Shown: in pieces, positions 31,736-41,438 of the stretch
Layout of the letters: the number at the start of each line of letters is the position of its first letter
How positions within the stretch are numbered: position 1 is the first letter of the stretch
DNA from: an uncultured Bacilli bacterium
GTDB lineage: Bacteria; Bacillota_I; Bacilli_A; RF39; UBA660
Length of the DNA stretch: 64,000 bases
Assembly: GCA_910580185.1 (NCBI GenBank)
Contig: CAJTWC010000002.1
Span: 117,459-181,458 of the forward strand
Reading direction: 5' to 3'
Program-made: the position numbers and the translations under genes
The notes under the pieces: model-generated
Databases searched by the model: none
Told to the model about the DNA's origin: nothing
The model's input: only the letters and a program-made list of their open reading frames with translations

Positions 31736-34549
31736 ATGGATAAAATAATAGTAAAAGGTGCTAGAGAAAATAATTTAAAGAACGTTGATATAGAAATACC
31801 AAAAGATAAGTTAACGGTAATGACGGGTGTATCAGGTAGTGGTAAGTCAAGTTTAGCTTTTGATACTATATATGCAGAAGGGCAAAGAAGATATGTTGAA
31901 AGTTTATCTGCATATGCAAGACAATTTTTAGGTGGTACTTCAAAACCAGACGTAGACTCGATAGAAGGCCTTTCTCCATCTATTTCGATAGATCAGAAAA
32001 CAACTAACAATAACCCAAGGTCAACGGTTGGAACTGTAACTGAAATATATGATTATTTTAGACTTTTATTTGCAAGAATTGGTGTACCATATTGTCCTAA
32101 TCATAATATTCCAATATCTAGTCAATCTATTGAAGAGATGACTACCCAGATAATGAATGAAGAAGATGGAACTAAATTAATTATTATGTCACCAGTAGCG
32201 TATGGTGAAAAAGGTACTTTTAAAGATTTACTTGAAACCCTAAGAAAAGATGGTTATGTAAGAGTTAAAATAGATGATGAAACAAGGGATTTAAGTGAAG
32301 AAATTGTTTTAGATAAAAATAAAAAACATAACATATTGGTTGTTATAGATAGAATAGTAAAAAAAGATGAGTCAAGAAGTAGAATATATGAAGCGATAGA
32401 ACTAGCTTGTAAATTATCTAAAGGAAAAGCCATTGTAGAAATACCTGGTAGGGAAGAAATTGTAATGAGTGAGTCTTTTGCGTGCCCTCATTGTGATTTT
32501 TCGCTAGAGGAACTAGAACCTAGGATGTTTAGTTTTAACGCTCCTTATGGATCATGCCCAGATTGTAAGGGATTAGGTTTTAAACAAAAGATAAGTGAGC
32601 AGCTAATAATTCCAGATAAAGAAAAAACTCTTGCAAGAGGAGGTATTGAACCACTTGCAGGGATGGATGACCAAAACATTTATATCAAAAAGTTAGAAAT
32701 CGTTTGTGATAAATTTAACATCGATATGAATAAAAAGATGAAAGATTTCACTAAAAAAGAATTAGATATTATTCTAAGAGGGACGAAAGAGCCTATCGAG
32801 TTTAAGTTTAAAACTAGAAGCGGTAACGAAATGAATAGCTTTGAACCTTATGAAGGTATATTAAACAACTTAGAAAGAAGATATTTTGAAACTAATAGTG
32901 AATTTATTAGAGAGTGGCTTGGAAAATACATGGTAGAACTTACTTGCCCTACTTGTAATGGTAAGAGACTTAAACAAAGTGTTTTATCAGTTCTAATAAA
33001 CAAGAAAAACATAATTGATTTAACCGATATGAACATTGATAAGTTATACGACTTCTTTGATAAATTAAAACTAAGTAAAGAAAAAGAAGAAATAGCAAGG
33101 CTTCTTATAAAAGAGATAAAATCTAGATTAGAATTTTTACATAACGTTGGATTAGGATATCTTACTTTATCTCGTAGTGCTGGAACTTTATCAGGTGGGG
33201 AAGCACAAAGAATAAGACTTGCAACCCAAATAGGATCACAGTTAACTGGCGTATTATACGTACTTGATGAACCAAGTATTGGGCTTCACCAAAGGGATAA
33301 CCAAAGACTAATTGACTCTTTACTAAAGATGAGAGATTTAGGCAATACTTTAGTTGTAGTAGAACACGATACTGATACCATGCTTCAAGCTGATTACCTA
33401 GTAGACGTAGGGCCAGGAGCGGGAGATCATGGTGGAGAGATAGTAGCATGTGGAACGCCCGAAGAAGTTATGCAAAATACCAATAGTTTAACAGGGGATT
33501 ATCTAAGTGGTAGAAAAGAAATAGGTGTTCCTAAAAAACGTAGAAAAGGTAATGGTAACTTTATTGAAATTAAAGGAGCTAAGGAAAATAATCTTAAAAA
33601 CATTAACGTTAAGTTTCCTTTAGGTAAGTTAGTTTTAGTAACAGGTGTATCTGGTTCTGGTAAAAGTAGTTTAATAAATCAAATATTATACAAAGCTTTA
33701 GCACTAAACGTATATGGTTCTAAAGTTATTCCAGGTAAACATAGAAGCATAAAAGGATTAGAAAATGTAGATAAAGTAATAGATATAACGCAAGATCCAA
33801 TCGGAAGAACACCTCGTAGTAATCCAGCTACTTATGTTGGTGTATTTGATGATATAAGAGATGTTTTTGCAAATACTAAGGAAGCTAAAATAAGAGGTTA
33901 TGAAAAAGGTAGATTCTCATTTAACGTAAAAGGCGGAAGATGCGAAGCCTGCTGGGGAGACGGCGTTAAGAAGATTTCAATGAACTTCTTACCAGACGTA
34001 TATGTTCCTTGTGAGGTGTGTGGTGGAACAAGATTTAACAAGGAAACCCTAGAAGTTAAATATAAGGGTAAAACCATTTATGATGTTTTACAAATGCGCG
34101 TAGAAGAAGCTTTAGAATTCTTTGAAAACCATCCTAAGATAAAAAGAAAATTACAAGTATTAATGGACGTTGGATTAGGTTATATAAAGCTTGGCCAAAG
34201 TGCACCAACATTATCAGGTGGTGAAGCATCACGTGTAAAACTTGCTAAAGAACTACAAAAGAAACCAACTGGTAAAAGTGTGTTTATATTAGATGAACCA
34301 ACTACTGGTCTTCATAGTCATGATATTAAAAGATTACTTGTAATACTAAACAGAATAGTTGATAATGGAGATACCGTAATCGTAATCGAACACAACCTTG
34401 ACGTTATAAAAGTTGCAGACCACATAATCGACCTTGGACCAGAAGGTGGAGATGGTGGTGGAACCATAGTTTGTGAGGGAACACCAGAAAAAGTAGCTAA
34501 ATGCTCTGAATCATATACGGGTCAATATTTAAAAAAAATATTAAAATAA
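31736..34549 (+). CDS. uvrA: Excinuclease ABC subunit A
   Basis: The 937-residue protein has two ABC ATPase modules. The first has Walker A GVSGSGKSSLAF (about 31-42), zinc finger CPHCDFSLEELEPRMFSFN and signature LSGGEAQRIRLA. The second has Walker A GVSGSGKSS, zinc finger CEACWGDGVKKISMNFLPDVYVPCEVC and signature LSGGEASRVKLA. It scans DNA for bulky lesions and loads UvrB. It has its own promoter, unlike a uvrBA operon, because of the inserted dinD region. Confidence 0.97.
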   Translation: MDKIIVKGARENNLKNVDIEIPKDKLTVMTGVSGSGKSSLAFDTIYAEGQRRYVESLSAYARQFLGGTSKPDVDSIEGLSPSISIDQKTTNNNPRSTVGTVTEIYDYFRLLFARIGVPYCPNHNIPISSQSIEEMTTQIMNEEDGTKLIIMSPVAYGEKGTFKDLLETLRKDGYVRVKIDDETRDLSEEIVLDKNKKHNILVVIDRIVKKDESRSRIYEAIELACKLSKGKAIVEIPGREEIVMSESFACPHCDFSLEELEPRMFSFNAPYGSCPDCKGLGFKQKISEQLIIPDKEKTLARGGIEPLAGMDDQNIYIKKLEIVCDKFNIDMNKKMKDFTKKELDIILRGTKEPIEFKFKTRSGNEMNSFEPYEGILNNLERRYFETNSEFIREWLGKYMVELTCPTCNGKRLKQSVLSVLINKKNIIDLTDMNIDKLYDFFDKLKLSKEKEEIARLLIKEIKSRLEFLHNVGLGYLTLSRSAGTLSGGEAQRIRLATQIGSQLTGVLYVLDEPSIGLHQRDNQRLIDSLLKMRDLGNTLVVVEHDTDTMLQADYLVDVGPGAGDHGGEIVACGTPEEVMQNTNSLTGDYLSGRKEIGVPKKRRKGNGNFIEIKGAKENNLKNINVKFPLGKLVLVTGVSGSGKSSLINQILYKALALNVYGSKVIPGKHRSIKGLENVDKVIDITQDPIGRTPRSNPATYVGVFDDIRDVFANTKEAKIRGYEKGRFSFNVKGGRCEACWGDGVKKISMNFLPDVYVPCEVCGGTRFNKETLEVKYKGKTIYDVLQMRVEEALEFFENHPKIKRKLQVLMDVGLGYIKLGQSAPTLSGGEASRVKLAKELQKKPTGKSVFILDEPTTGLHSHDIKRLLVILNRIVDNGDTVIVIEHNLDVIKVADHIIDLGPEGGDGGGTIVCEGTPEKVAKCSESYTGQYLKKILK

Positions 34550-34586
34550 CAAAAAAATTAGGGGAATTTTTAAAGTAACGTCTAAT

Positions 34587-34626
34587 AATAAAGTAGAGAT
34601 AAAGATAATCTTTACTTTATTTTTTT
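34587..34626 (+). terminator. Intrinsic terminator after uvrA
   Basis: AATAAAGTAGAGAT pairs with ATCTTTACTTTATT (one G-U) around a 7-nt loop and ends in a T-run. Confidence 0.8.
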
Positions 34627-34704
34627 ATGAGTTTTTAATTATTTTAACCTTAACTTTTATGGCTTTAAAAATGATAAAATATTTAAGAAAGGAGTTGTTA
34701 TCTT

Positions 34705-35124
34705 ATGATTGAACCTGTAAGTATTTTATGGTCTAAAACTAAAAAGAATGTGGAAAATATAATATCTAAGTATGTTTACTATAGTTTATCAGTTGATAAC
34801 AACTCTACTTCTGATATATCTGATTCCTTTATATTAGAAAAAATACAATATGATCAAAAATTTAGTTCATATCTTAAACTTAGTACTGATGAAATAAAAA
34901 AACGTATAGATTTTATTAACTATGTTAGAATTTCTTTTAATAAGCTAACAACCGAGGAAAGAAAAATAATATATTGGACATATCTTGATAAAGAAAATAA
35001 TTATGATGATAGATATATTGCTAATAACCTTGGTTTTTCTCTTGGATACTATTACATAAAGAAGAAAGAAACACTTATTAGACTTGCATATTCCTTAGGA
35101 GTTGAAGAAACAAATGATAAATAA
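34705..35124 (+). CDS. Hypothetical protein with sigma-region-4/ArpU-like helix-turn-helix
   Basis: The 139-residue protein has an N-terminal helical part and a C-terminal segment FNKLTTEERKIIYWTYLDKENNYDDRYIANNLGFS that looks like the region-4-type HTH of ArpU/RinA phage late regulators. It may be a domesticated phage-type regulator. There are no other phage genes nearby. Ribosome binding site AAAGGAG. Its end overlaps the next small ORF. Confidence 0.72.
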   Translation: MIEPVSILWSKTKKNVENIISKYVYYSLSVDNNSTSDISDSFILEKIQYDQKFSSYLKLSTDEIKKRIDFINYVRISFNKLTTEERKIIYWTYLDKENNYDDRYIANNLGFSLGYYYIKKKETLIRLAYSLGVEETNDK

Positions 35125-35284
35125 AATAAGAAAAATTTATCCTGGTTTTTTAATATTTATAAAAAAGGGTAAAAACCTGTATGATGTTAATAATAATCTA
35201 ATTTTAGATGATGCCTTAAAACATAATAATTATATTATAATTATTGATGACTTTTACGAAGTTCATAAAAAAATAAGACCTTAA
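35114..35284 (+). CDS. Hypothetical 56-residue basic protein
   Basis: The ORF from ATG 35114 overlaps the previous gene by 11 bp and ends in the stem of a terminator. The peptide (INKIRKIYPGFLIFIKKGKNL and an IIIIDDFYEVHKK end) is basic with beta-like stretches and no membrane helix. Overlap with the upstream gene and the terminator directly after it support a real two-gene unit. Function unknown. A longer form from TTG 35102 is possible. Confidence 0.5.
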   Translation: MINKIRKIYPGFLIFIKKGKNLYDVNNNLILDDALKHNNYIIIIDDFYEVHKKIRP

Positions 35285-35301
35285 CATAAAAGGTCTTTTT
35301 T
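35273..35301 (+). terminator. Intrinsic terminator
   Basis: AAGACCTT and AAGGTCTT form an 8-bp stem around a 7-nt loop, followed by a T-run. Confidence 0.8.
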
Positions 35302-35335
35302 CGATAAAAATAGTTAAAATAAAACATTTGCTATG

Positions 35336-35344
35336 TGTTATAAT
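35336..35344 (+). promoter_or_regulatory. Extended -10 promoter for the yvlD-lgt unit
   Basis: TGTTATAAT lies 22 nt upstream of the yvlD-like start. Confidence 0.55.
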
Positions 35345-35366
35345 GTTTTTATATGAGGTGGTAAAT

Positions 35367-35804
35367 ATGAAAGTAATAATAGTTAATGATAAAAAAAAGA
35401 AAGATAGCAAAGAAATAGAATATAGACTTAATTTATTTGTAGAATGGCTTATATATATGGTTTGTTATGCAATAGTATTATTATTAGCATCTAATTTGTT
35501 TAGATCATTATACGTAGAAAACTTTTTATATGGTTTTTTAGCTGCAATAATTATTTACATATTAAATAAAACAATTAAACCTATTTTAGTTACAATATCA
35601 CTTCCTCTTATAGGAATGTCATTAGGATTATTCTATTTTGTTATAAATGTTATTATTTTGCTAATCGTAAACTTAATACTTGGTAAACATTTTTATATGA
35701 CTGGTATTTTATCTCCAATTATAGTTGCAATCTTTATAAGTGTTTCAAATGTATTGTTAGATAATTTAATAATAAAACCAATTATAGAAAGGTGCAAAAA
35801 ATAA
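35367..35804 (+). CDS. YvlD-like membrane protein of the phage holin 4_2 superfamily
   Basis: After a short basic N-terminus this 145-residue protein has four membrane helices with the family signatures NKTIKPILVTISLPLIGMSLGLF and an SNVLLDNLI end. The family is called holin-like but its bacterial members have unknown roles. Bacillus has yvlD in the uvrA-hprK-lgt neighbourhood, the same context as here. ATG 35367 is preferred, with GAGGTGG 8 nt upstream. It ends 1 bp before lgt. Confidence 0.85.
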   Translation: MKVIIVNDKKKKDSKEIEYRLNLFVEWLIYMVCYAIVLLLASNLFRSLYVENFLYGFLAAIIIYILNKTIKPILVTISLPLIGMSLGLFYFVINVIILLIVNLILGKHFYMTGILSPIIVAIFISVSNVLLDNLIIKPIIERCKK

Positions 35805-35805
35805 T

Positions 35806-36609
35806 ATGAACCCAATTGCGATAACTATAGGTAACTTAACAATTACGTGGTATTCTATTTGTATTTTAACTGGAATAATATTAGCAGGGATTTTAATTTG
35901 CAGGGAAGCTAAGAAATATAATATAGAAACCAGTTTTGTATCTAATTTAATATTTTGGTGTGTAATATTTGGAATATTAGGGGCAAGAGTATATTATGTT
36001 ATATTTAATTTAGATTATTATTCATTATATCCAATGGAAATAATAAAAATATGGAATGGTGGCCTTGCTATCCATGGTGGTTTAATAGCGGGAATAATAA
36101 CACTTTTTGTATATTGTAAAAAACATAATGTTAATGTTTTAAGAATGATAGATATAGCAGCACCGTATGTGCTTCTTGCTCAAGGAATCGGAAGATGGGG
36201 AAATTTTTTTAATAGTGAAGCTCATGGTGGTATTGTATCTAGAGGTTTCTTGGAAAATTTACATTTACCAGAATTTATAATTAACGGGATGCATATAGGT
36301 GCTTATTACTACCATCCAACATTCCTTTATGAATCAATATTTTGCATTTTAGGTTTTATTATACTGATTTTAACTAGAAAAATAAAAGGTATAAAACTAG
36401 GCAATATAACTGCCTTATATTTAATTTGGTACGGAATATTAAGGTTCTTTATTGAATCACTTAGAACTGATAGTTTAATGCTTGGAAGTTTGAAGATGGC
36501 ACAAGTTATATCTATTTTAATGGTTATAATAGGAATTATCATATTTATAGTAACTAGAATTAAATGTAAAAAATATAATATTTCTAACGAAGGAAAGGAG
36601 ATAAGATAA
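35806..36609 (+). CDS. lgt: Prolipoprotein diacylglyceryl transferase
   Basis: The 267-residue, seven-helix membrane enzyme has the Lgt signature GRWGNFFNSEAHGG and the essential His region GGLAIHGGLIAG, plus the late FIESLRTDSL motif. It transfers diacylglycerol from phosphatidylglycerol to the lipobox cysteine of prolipoproteins, such as the one at 26.4 kb. It is cotranscribed with the yvlD-like gene and a small following gene that starts right at its stop. Confidence 0.95.
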   Translation: MNPIAITIGNLTITWYSICILTGIILAGILICREAKKYNIETSFVSNLIFWCVIFGILGARVYYVIFNLDYYSLYPMEIIKIWNGGLAIHGGLIAGIITLFVYCKKHNVNVLRMIDIAAPYVLLAQGIGRWGNFFNSEAHGGIVSRGFLENLHLPEFIINGMHIGAYYYHPTFLYESIFCILGFIILILTRKIKGIKLGNITALYLIWYGILRFFIESLRTDSLMLGSLKMAQVISILMVIIGIIIFIVTRIKCKKYNISNEGKEIR

Positions 36610-36867
36610 ATGGAAAAACCAATTATATTTACTATAATGAGACATTCTGATGAAACCGAAACAGGCGCAGAAGAGTTAATAAGAGATATTAAAACAGGAA
36701 GACTTAAGCGTGATATTGATCCTTCTCTTACAAACGACGAATTTTTAGTCAATATAATAAATGAAAGAGAAGAAGGAAGTTTTTCAAAATTTTTAGAAAG
36801 TGAAATAGGTCAGTCCGTTATTAATACTCTTTTGGATTCATCTATTAATTCATCATGTAAAAAATAA
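36610..36867 (+). CDS. Hypothetical 85-residue acidic protein
   Basis: The ORF starts directly after the lgt stop with AAAGGAG in the lgt end. The peptide is polar and acidic (DETETGAEELIRDI, NIINEREEGSFSKFLESEIG), with no membrane helix, and ends with two Ser-rich, Cys-containing residues (SINSSCKK). No family recognised. The tight spacing and ribosome binding site support translation. Confidence 0.7.
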   Translation: MEKPIIFTIMRHSDETETGAEELIRDIKTGRLKRDIDPSLTNDEFLVNIINEREEGSFSKFLESEIGQSVINTLLDSSINSSCKK

Positions 36868-36907
36868 ATTTATTATTTGTTTAATTAATTTTGATAAAAT
36901 GTCACAT

Positions 36908-36941
36908 AATAAAAACGAAAGGAAAAGCTTTCGTTTTTATT
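36908..36941. terminator. Bidirectional terminator
   Basis: AATAAAAACGAAAG and CTTTCGTTTTTATT form a perfect 14-bp stem around a 6-nt loop, with runs on both strands suitable for lgt (forward) and the XRE gene (reverse). Confidence 0.85.
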
Positions 36942-37003
36942 ATACAATAACTTTTTTTCTTTCATCTATCCTAGAATAATTAGTTATATGATTTTTTCTA
37001 AAT

Positions 37004-37240
37004 CTAACTAGATCTTCCAGGTTTAATTTTAGCCTTTTTGTCATATTTATTAATTTTATGTGCAAACTTATCAATAGTAGATGCCTTAACATCTACTTTA
37101 ATGTTTTCAATTTGATTCAAATAAGATAATGTTGTACCTAATATTTCTGCAAATTTTTCTTGTGATAAATGGTATTTCTTTCGATAATATTTTAGATTTA
37201 TTGCTAAAATCTCACATAAATTCATACATGCCACATCCAA
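37004..37240 (-). CDS. XRE-family helix-turn-helix regulator
   Basis: The 78-residue protein is a single HTH_3 domain: LKYYRKKYHLSQEKFAEILGTTLSYLNQIEN shows the classic two-helix recognition unit. Such small regulators control adjacent genes or act as phage/toxin-antitoxin repressors. No partner gene is visible on its strand; the divergent neighbour is the LRR gene. The start may be ATG 37240 or the internal ATG 37225; neither has a strong ribosome binding site. Confidence 0.8.
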   Translation of the reverse strand: MDVACMNLCEILAINLKYYRKKYHLSQEKFAEILGTTLSYLNQIENIKVDVKASTIDKFAHKINKYDKKAKIKPGRSS

Positions 37241-37310
37241 ACTTTTAAATTTATGTTTATTTTATACTTTAACGAAAGCAAAGTCTTTACTATTAAAACG
37301 AAAGGAAATG

Positions 37311-37339
37311 TAGACAAAAAATATAAAGTATTATATAAT
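37311..37339 (+). promoter_or_regulatory. Promoter of the first LRR gene
   Basis: TAGACA (37311-37316) and TATAAT (37334-37339) have ideal 17-nt spacing, 28 nt before the start. Two AACGAAAG repeats lie upstream (around 37271 and 37297). Confidence 0.65.
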
Positions 37340-37367
37340 TTAACTGTTATAAAATAGGAGAAGTATC

Positions 37368-40300
37368 GTGAAACTATTTAATAAAAAAGAAGAAAAAAAT
37401 AAAATAGGAAGACCAAAACTAGCGGATACAGAATTAAAAAAGAAGTCAATAATAATGAGTGTTGTATCACTATTATTAGTAGTAATCTTACTTAGTGGTG
37501 GTCTAGTAAGCTTTAATATAATACCGAAGTTTAATAAGTTAAAAGGTACGGTAAATGTAAATTTATGTTCAGAAATACCAGCTAGATATCAGCCTAAAAG
37601 CGAATCTAACCCAGAAGGAACATATGATTATGGATTTACTGACCCTAAGTTTTATAGTGCAGTAGTAAGTACATATAATAGTGATACATCTTATTGTAGT
37701 GCAATAACAGAAGACCAACTAAAAAGTATTACAAAGTTTAGTTATGGTATTTTTCCTAGTGGAATAACAAATGTAGATGGTCTTGAATACTTAACAAACC
37801 TTACTCATTTAGAGATAACTAGTAGTAATATAAGTAGTATTAATGTAAGTAAAAATACTGCATTAGATACCTTGATATTGAATAATAATAACTTAAGTAG
37901 AATAGATGTAAGTGCTAATACTTCATTAACAACTTTAGATTTATCTAATTCTGATTTAATTAATATTGATTTAAGTCAAAATACGGCATTAACTTCTTTA
38001 AATTTAAGTAATAATTATTTAAGGAGTATAAATGTAAGTAAAAATACTGCATTAGAATATTTGAATTTGGATCAGAATCAAGTTGGTAGTATAGACTTAA
38101 GTCAAAATACATCTTTAAAAAGTTTGTCTTTGGAGCAAGTTTATCTTCGTAGTATAGATTTAAGTCACAATATAGCTTTAGAATATTTGAATATGCCATT
38201 TAACTATTTAAGTAACATAGATTTAAGTCAAAATAAATTATTAACATATTTAGATTTAAGTAGGGATAAATATTTAAGTAACATAGATTTAAGTCAAAAT
38301 ACAGCATTGACAACTTTAAATTTATTTAGTAATGAAAATTTAAGTAGTGTAGATTTAAGTAGTAATACCGCATTAACAACTTTAAATTTGAGCAGTAATA
38401 ACTTAACCAGCGTAGACTTAAGTCACAATACGACTTTAACGTCCTTGAATTTGGGTTATAATTATAATTTAAGTAGTATAGATTTAAGCCACAATGAGGC
38501 TTTAACATCCTTAAATTTATATAGTAATAGAAAATTAAGTAGTATAGATTTGAGCAAAAACACGTCCTTAACATCTTTGTATTTATATAACAATAACTTA
38601 AGTAGTATAGATTTGAGCCACAATGAGGCTTTAAAGGAGTTGGAAGTGACAAACAATAATTTAAGTAGTATAGATTTGAGCCACAATACTGCTTTAACAA
38701 AATTGAATTTGTACAATAATAACTTAACTAGTATAGATTTGAGTCATAATGCAGCTTTAACCTGGTTAAATTTAAATAATAACAAATTTGGTATAGAATA
38801 TTCCTCGATAGGTAATAACATAACTATAGAAGAACCTAATGTTATCACAGCATATCCAGATGATACTAAATATAGTATAGAAGACGCTTCTATAGCAACT
38901 TATAATGATGGAATAATTAAAAAGGTAGCTCCCGGTACAACAAAACTAAATATAGCATATAAAGTGTCAAATTCTGTTACCTTTAATGTTGATCATAATA
39001 TAAATTTTATAAATATAACTAGTACGTATTACACAATAAATGAAGAAAAGAAAATAATAGATTTAAATAAAGACATACTGAGTAATGTTTATACTTACAA
39101 ATTTTCTATTACACCTACAAGTTATAGATTAAATATAAATGATGATAAATTAGAAATAAAAGATAGTGTAGGAAATATAATAGGCACATATATGTTTAAG
39201 AATTATAGATCATATAATTTAACTAGTAATTATTACACAATAAATGAAGAAGAAAAGACAATAGATGTAAATAAAGATTTGTCAAATAATGTTTATACTT
39301 ATAAATTTTCTATTACACCCACAAATTATAAATTAAATATAAATAATAATAAATTAGAAATAAAAGATAGTAATGATAATGTAATAGATACATATAAGTT
39401 TATAAATTATTCACAATATAAATTAACTAGTTACTATTACACGATAGATGATAGTGGTAAAACGATAGATGCAAAGGGAGAAATATTAGATAAAAATAAA
39501 ATATATATAAATTCTTCAAATCGATATGTATTAAGAGTAAACGAAGATAAATTAGAAATAATAGACGAAGATAAAAACGTGGTAGATAATTATGAAATAA
39601 TCAATGCGCGACCTAAAGTCGAAGATGCATATTTAAAAGCAGGATTTAAAGATGAAAATTTGTATGCATGGGTAGTAGCATTTTTTGCTGGAATAGAAGA
39701 TGATGATTTTGAAAGAGTCACTATGTATAAGGATTACTTATTAATAGATGAAGAAATGCAAAGTATAGGTGGTATAGGAGTTGTAAATCAAAATATAACA
39801 GATACGACAGGGCTAGAGAAACTTACTAATTTAAGTGAAATTTATCTGTTTAACACGAACGTACCATCAATAAACTTAAGTAAGTATCCTGAACTTAGCA
39901 CTCTCATAATAAGAAATGGTAAATTAACAAGTTTAGACGTGTCAAAAAATACTAACTTGCAGTATATTGATGTTTCGTATAACAACATAAACAATATAAC
40001 AGGTTTAGATAAATTAGAGGGTCTTGGCGCTTTATTTGCATATAACAATAACTTATCAGATTTAGATATAAGCAACACTACTAGTTTAGAATTATTAATG
40101 GTAAGTGATAATCCACTCGCAAATACATTATATATGTTAAAAGGAAAAGAAATAGATTATAAAAAAGACTTTAAGTTAAATGAGGCATATGATATAAAAT
40201 ATGATGTTGTTGATAAGAGTGTTGTATCATATAAAGATAATAAGTTAAAAGCATTAAAAGAAGGAATAACAAATATATATTTATCAAATGAGAATATATA

Positions 40301-41348
40301 TAATTATAAACCAGAACTTTGGGATAAAAATATGGCTTGTAGCTATTTATTAGATCAGAAAGCATGCGAAGAGTTAGAAAATATAAATGAAGAAGAAGCT
40401 TTATTACCATACTTAATTAATCAAGAAGTAAAAGTATATGATATAACAAGTAAGGCGTACAAAATAGATAAAGATAAAAAAATAATAGATGCATTAAATA
40501 AAGATTTTGATGCAAGTAAGATTGACTTAACACTTAATGGCTTAACAGGTACATTAGAAGATGATAAATTCATTATTAAAGATAAAGATGTTATAGTAGA
40601 TACATACACCGTAACTAATATTAAAAAGGTAATAAAAGAAGAAGTAGTTAGTGACTCAAGTAATGGCACAAAGGTAAAGCCGAGTGATAAAGTAATAGAA
40701 AAAATAGAAGAAAGAAAAGAAAAAGCCGAAGAAAACCTAGAAGATATAATAATAGAAGGAAAAAACGTACCACTTTCAACTTTGTTATTAGTAAAAGGAA
40801 AAGATAGAAATATAATAGTAAAAAGTAATGGAATAACAATTACGATAAATGGAAAAGACATAAATAAAGTAACTGGTAACTTAGATTTAAACTATGAGAT
40901 AAATATACTTAAAGAATCTTTAATATATGAAGTTGTAAAAGATAAAGTAACAAGTGGAATAGTATTAATCTTTAAGAGTAATGGTAACTTACCAGGAAAA
41001 GTATTAGTAGATGTAGAAGTAACAGATAAAATAAAGAAAAACATAGGAACAAAAGACTTATATTTATACAATTATGATTTAGATAAAATGATGTTAATAG
41101 CAGATAAGATAAATCTAAACAATAATAAATTAAGTTTCTATATAAATAAACTAGGAAACTATGTACTAACAAATAATGAAATAAATAAAAAGAATGTAGA
41201 TATAGATTCTAGTATGTATAAAGAAAATGATAAGTTATCAAAAAGTATTAGTAATAAGAAACTAATAATACCAATAGTTATATTTATCTTACTAATAATA
41301 CTTGGAGTAATAGGTTATTTAACTTATAGGAAAAATAAGGAAAAGTAG
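37368..41348 (+). CDS. Giant membrane-anchored leucine-rich-repeat surface protein
   Basis: The 1,326-residue protein starts at GTG with AGGAG upstream. Order: cytoplasmic GRPKLAD motif (residues 14-20); membrane helix (about 28-50); conserved domain with SEIPARYQP and GTYDYGFTDPKFYSAVVSTYNSD; about 15 LRR units of 21-22 residues (143-475); Big-2-like strand; three or four ~70-residue beta repeats (YYTINEEEKTID type, 540-745); a second LRR-like block (~800-920); further beta domains; C-terminal membrane helix and basic tail. It is probably an adhesin held at both ends. The first ~120 residues are shared with the gene at 63003. Confidence 0.88.
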   Translation: MKLFNKKEEKNKIGRPKLADTELKKKSIIMSVVSLLLVVILLSGGLVSFNIIPKFNKLKGTVNVNLCSEIPARYQPKSESNPEGTYDYGFTDPKFYSAVVSTYNSDTSYCSAITEDQLKSITKFSYGIFPSGITNVDGLEYLTNLTHLEITSSNISSINVSKNTALDTLILNNNNLSRIDVSANTSLTTLDLSNSDLINIDLSQNTALTSLNLSNNYLRSINVSKNTALEYLNLDQNQVGSIDLSQNTSLKSLSLEQVYLRSIDLSHNIALEYLNMPFNYLSNIDLSQNKLLTYLDLSRDKYLSNIDLSQNTALTTLNLFSNENLSSVDLSSNTALTTLNLSSNNLTSVDLSHNTTLTSLNLGYNYNLSSIDLSHNEALTSLNLYSNRKLSSIDLSKNTSLTSLYLYNNNLSSIDLSHNEALKELEVTNNNLSSIDLSHNTALTKLNLYNNNLTSIDLSHNAALTWLNLNNNKFGIEYSSIGNNITIEEPNVITAYPDDTKYSIEDASIATYNDGIIKKVAPGTTKLNIAYKVSNSVTFNVDHNINFINITSTYYTINEEKKIIDLNKDILSNVYTYKFSITPTSYRLNINDDKLEIKDSVGNIIGTYMFKNYRSYNLTSNYYTINEEEKTIDVNKDLSNNVYTYKFSITPTNYKLNINNNKLEIKDSNDNVIDTYKFINYSQYKLTSYYYTIDDSGKTIDAKGEILDKNKIYINSSNRYVLRVNEDKLEIIDEDKNVVDNYEIINARPKVEDAYLKAGFKDENLYAWVVAFFAGIEDDDFERVTMYKDYLLIDEEMQSIGGIGVVNQNITDTTGLEKLTNLSEIYLFNTNVPSINLSKYPELSTLIIRNGKLTSLDVSKNTNLQYIDVSYNNINNITGLDKLEGLGALFAYNNNLSDLDISNTTSLELLMVSDNPLANTLYMLKGKEIDYKKDFKLNEAYDIKYDVVDKSVVSYKDNKLKALKEGITNIYLSNENIYNYKPELWDKNMACSYLLDQKACEELENINEEEALLPYLINQEVKVYDITSKAYKIDKDKKIIDALNKDFDASKIDLTLNGLTGTLEDDKFIIKDKDVIVDTYTVTNIKKVIKEEVVSDSSNGTKVKPSDKVIEKIEERKEKAEENLEDIIIEGKNVPLSTLLLVKGKDRNIIVKSNGITITINGKDINKVTGNLDLNYEINILKESLIYEVVKDKVTSGIVLIFKSNGNLPGKVLVDVEVTDKIKKNIGTKDLYLYNYDLDKMMLIADKINLNNNKLSFYINKLGNYVLTNNEINKKNVDIDSSMYKENDKLSKSISNKKLIIPIVIFILLIILGVIGYLTYRKNKEK
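37800..38790 (+). repeat. Coding LRR repeat array (63-66 bp units)
   Basis: About 15 tandem units encode LxxLxLxxNxLSSIDLSxNxA. Neighbouring units are similar enough at DNA level (AGTATAGATTTAAG-type cores) to recombine, so unit number may vary between strains. Confidence 0.85.
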
Positions 41349-41361
41349 TCCTTATTTTTTT
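41331..41361 (+). terminator. Intrinsic terminator of the LRR gene
   Basis: AAAAATAAGGA and TCCTTATTTTT form a perfect 11-bp stem around the stop-codon loop. Confidence 0.85.
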
Positions 41362-41438
41362 ATGCATTAAAAAAACACCTGGATATGTTGAAAAAGAAGT
41401 CTTTATTTGATATAATTTGTCTGGTAGGATGTGATAGA

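Noticed and set aside
34220..34245. CATCACGTGTAAAAC-like sequence as a parS site
   Set aside because: It lies within the uvrA ABC signature codons and differs from the parS consensus TGTTTCACGTGAAACA in several bases.
37960..38716. Reverse-strand ORFs across the LRR array (also 63682-63969)
   Set aside because: They are periodic shadows of the repeat codons, with Tyr/Leu-rich translations and no ribosome binding sites.
40421..40861. 146-codon reverse ORF inside the first LRR gene
   Set aside because: Ser/Phe-rich antisense shadow of Lys/Glu-rich coding sequence.
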